DNA of 64,000 nt, taken from positions 210,511,825 through 210,575,824 of the forward strand of contig CM037876.1 of assembly GCA_021292165.1 (NCBI GenBank). The letters are read 5' to 3'. Each line of letters starts with the position of its first letter. The first letter of the stretch is position 1. The position numbers were made by a program, and so were the translations under genes. This document shows, piece after piece, positions 63,187 to 64,000 of this stretch. The DNA is from Shinisaurus crocodilurus (lineage: Eukaryota; Chordata; Lepidosauria; Squamata; Shinisauridae). Under the pieces are notes generated by a model, which did no database searches, was not told where the DNA came from, and saw only the letters and a program-made list of their open reading frames with translations.

Positions 63187-64000
63187 TTAGAGACAGGGCA
63201 AGCCCTTCCAGAACAGGTTGAACCCTACAGACAACAACCTACCAAGCGGACATCCATCTTATTTGGATTGAGCTTCAGTGATTGGACTCGATCCTGTGCA
63301 TTGCTGCTTCCAGGGATGCCAGTTCAGCACCTCTATATCGCCTCACCCAAATCTGATGAAAAGGAGAAACAGTGTACTGATGGCTCCTCAGTCCAAATCT
63401 TGCATCAGTGGTTAAGAGACACAGGGGGAAAATCAGAACTAGTGCTGTGCTGAAAGCTCACCTGCCCTTTTGGGTCTTGTGGTCCTGGTTCGGATGACCC
63501 AAGAACCCACTGTGGGTGAAACAACCCCTGATACAACCCCTGATACAAGTCAGGGTGGCTGATAAGCCAAACGTAGGCCACCTCCTGACAAGCCCATCGT
63601 GGGATTGCATGACAGGACAACCCACCGTGGTTTATAATGCATGGTGCGCTGTCATGTCGTGCAAACTCAGTCGCTGTTTTAATGACGAACCAATTTTCAA
63701 TGTTTTTATTGTTTGCAATTGAAGCCCATTCTCCTCACTTGTGGCGCTTTCCCCCATCAAGCAGTATTTGCATTTTCTTCCAGTCGCTTGATCACTTTAT
63801 TAGCTCTTTACAGGTCCTTCATACTTAGTTATTCGGAAATTCGTACCTGCTTCAAATTAATCTTTCTTTTAATTTTCCAATTGATTTTTCTGTATGTTAT
63901 ATTCCTTTTATACTGTGTTGTGTTTGCTATTTATATTTGGTATTTCTACAGTACTTACTCTTCATGACCTCTTTGTTTCTGCAGCTGCTGCTGGGTTTTT
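63187..64000. other. No gene recognised
   Basis: 63515-63630 has CCACTGTGGGTGAAACAACC and GGACAACCCACCGTGGTTTA, which look like the two ends of a short DNA element. A doubled GATACAACCCCT lies between them. 63700-64000 is T-rich without features. Confidence 0.35.

Overview
This window looks like intergenic or intronic DNA from a squamate reptile, most likely a lizard. I find no intact protein-coding gene, rRNA, functional tRNA or CRISPR array. The organism call rests on the repeats. There are tRNA-derived Sauria-type SINEs with a BovB/RTE-like tail, 5S-rRNA-derived SINEs, CR1/L2-group LINE ends with AAATAAATA tails, a 5'-truncated L1, a Ty3/gypsy element with small LTRs, and many short hAT, Tc1/mariner and palindromic non-autonomous DNA transposons typical of lizard genomes.

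The main feature is at 9.1-15.95 kb: a near-complete copy of a tyrosine-recombinase (Ngaro-like, DIRS order) retroelement. It has the split direct-repeat layout A1 - interior - B1 - A2 - B2. The last reading frame of the interior is a broken SGNH (GDSL-type) hydrolase that still shows all its catalytic blocks. The element sits in an older CR1/L2-group LINE tail with no target-site duplication beyond a shared AA. Its interior also holds an 11-copy, 50-bp minisatellite, a run of SINE-like fragments, and an almost perfect 380-bp duplication of the 5' half of the SGNH region. I could not recognise reverse transcriptase, RNase H or recombinase in it. A second, diverged piece of the same kind lies on the minus strand at 54.5-55.0 kb.

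Layout: 0-9 kb has a hAT element, a non-LTR ORF2 end with a C2H2 finger, a SINE, and a LINE tail split by a mariner-like element. 16-26 kb has hAT relics, a CR1 with an inverted 5' end (twin-priming pattern), LINE tails, nested palindromes and a hAT element with an exact 8-bp target-site duplication. 28-31 kb is a decayed gypsy element carrying a second hAT copy. 31.6-33.4 kb has an L1 with a 16-bp target-site duplication next to a palindromic element split by a SINE. 34.9-36.3 kb has a perfect 155-bp tandem duplication and an 846-bp hAT element. 35.7-43.8 kb has three copies of a chimeric SINE, a 5S rRNA head on a CR1 tail. 45-56 kb has further LINE, hAT, LTR-like and GC-rich elements, including an L2-type reverse-transcriptase fragment split by a hAT insertion. 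57-64 kb has a SINE relic, a tandem duplication, a 209-bp foldback element and more short transposons.

The only sign of a host gene is a 71-bp candidate exon at 38183-38253, with good splice sites and one open frame. The single-copy, AT-rich stretches between repeats could hold regulatory elements, but sequence alone does not show it. All family calls are by eye, from terminal motifs, target-site duplications, internal repetition and protein motifs.
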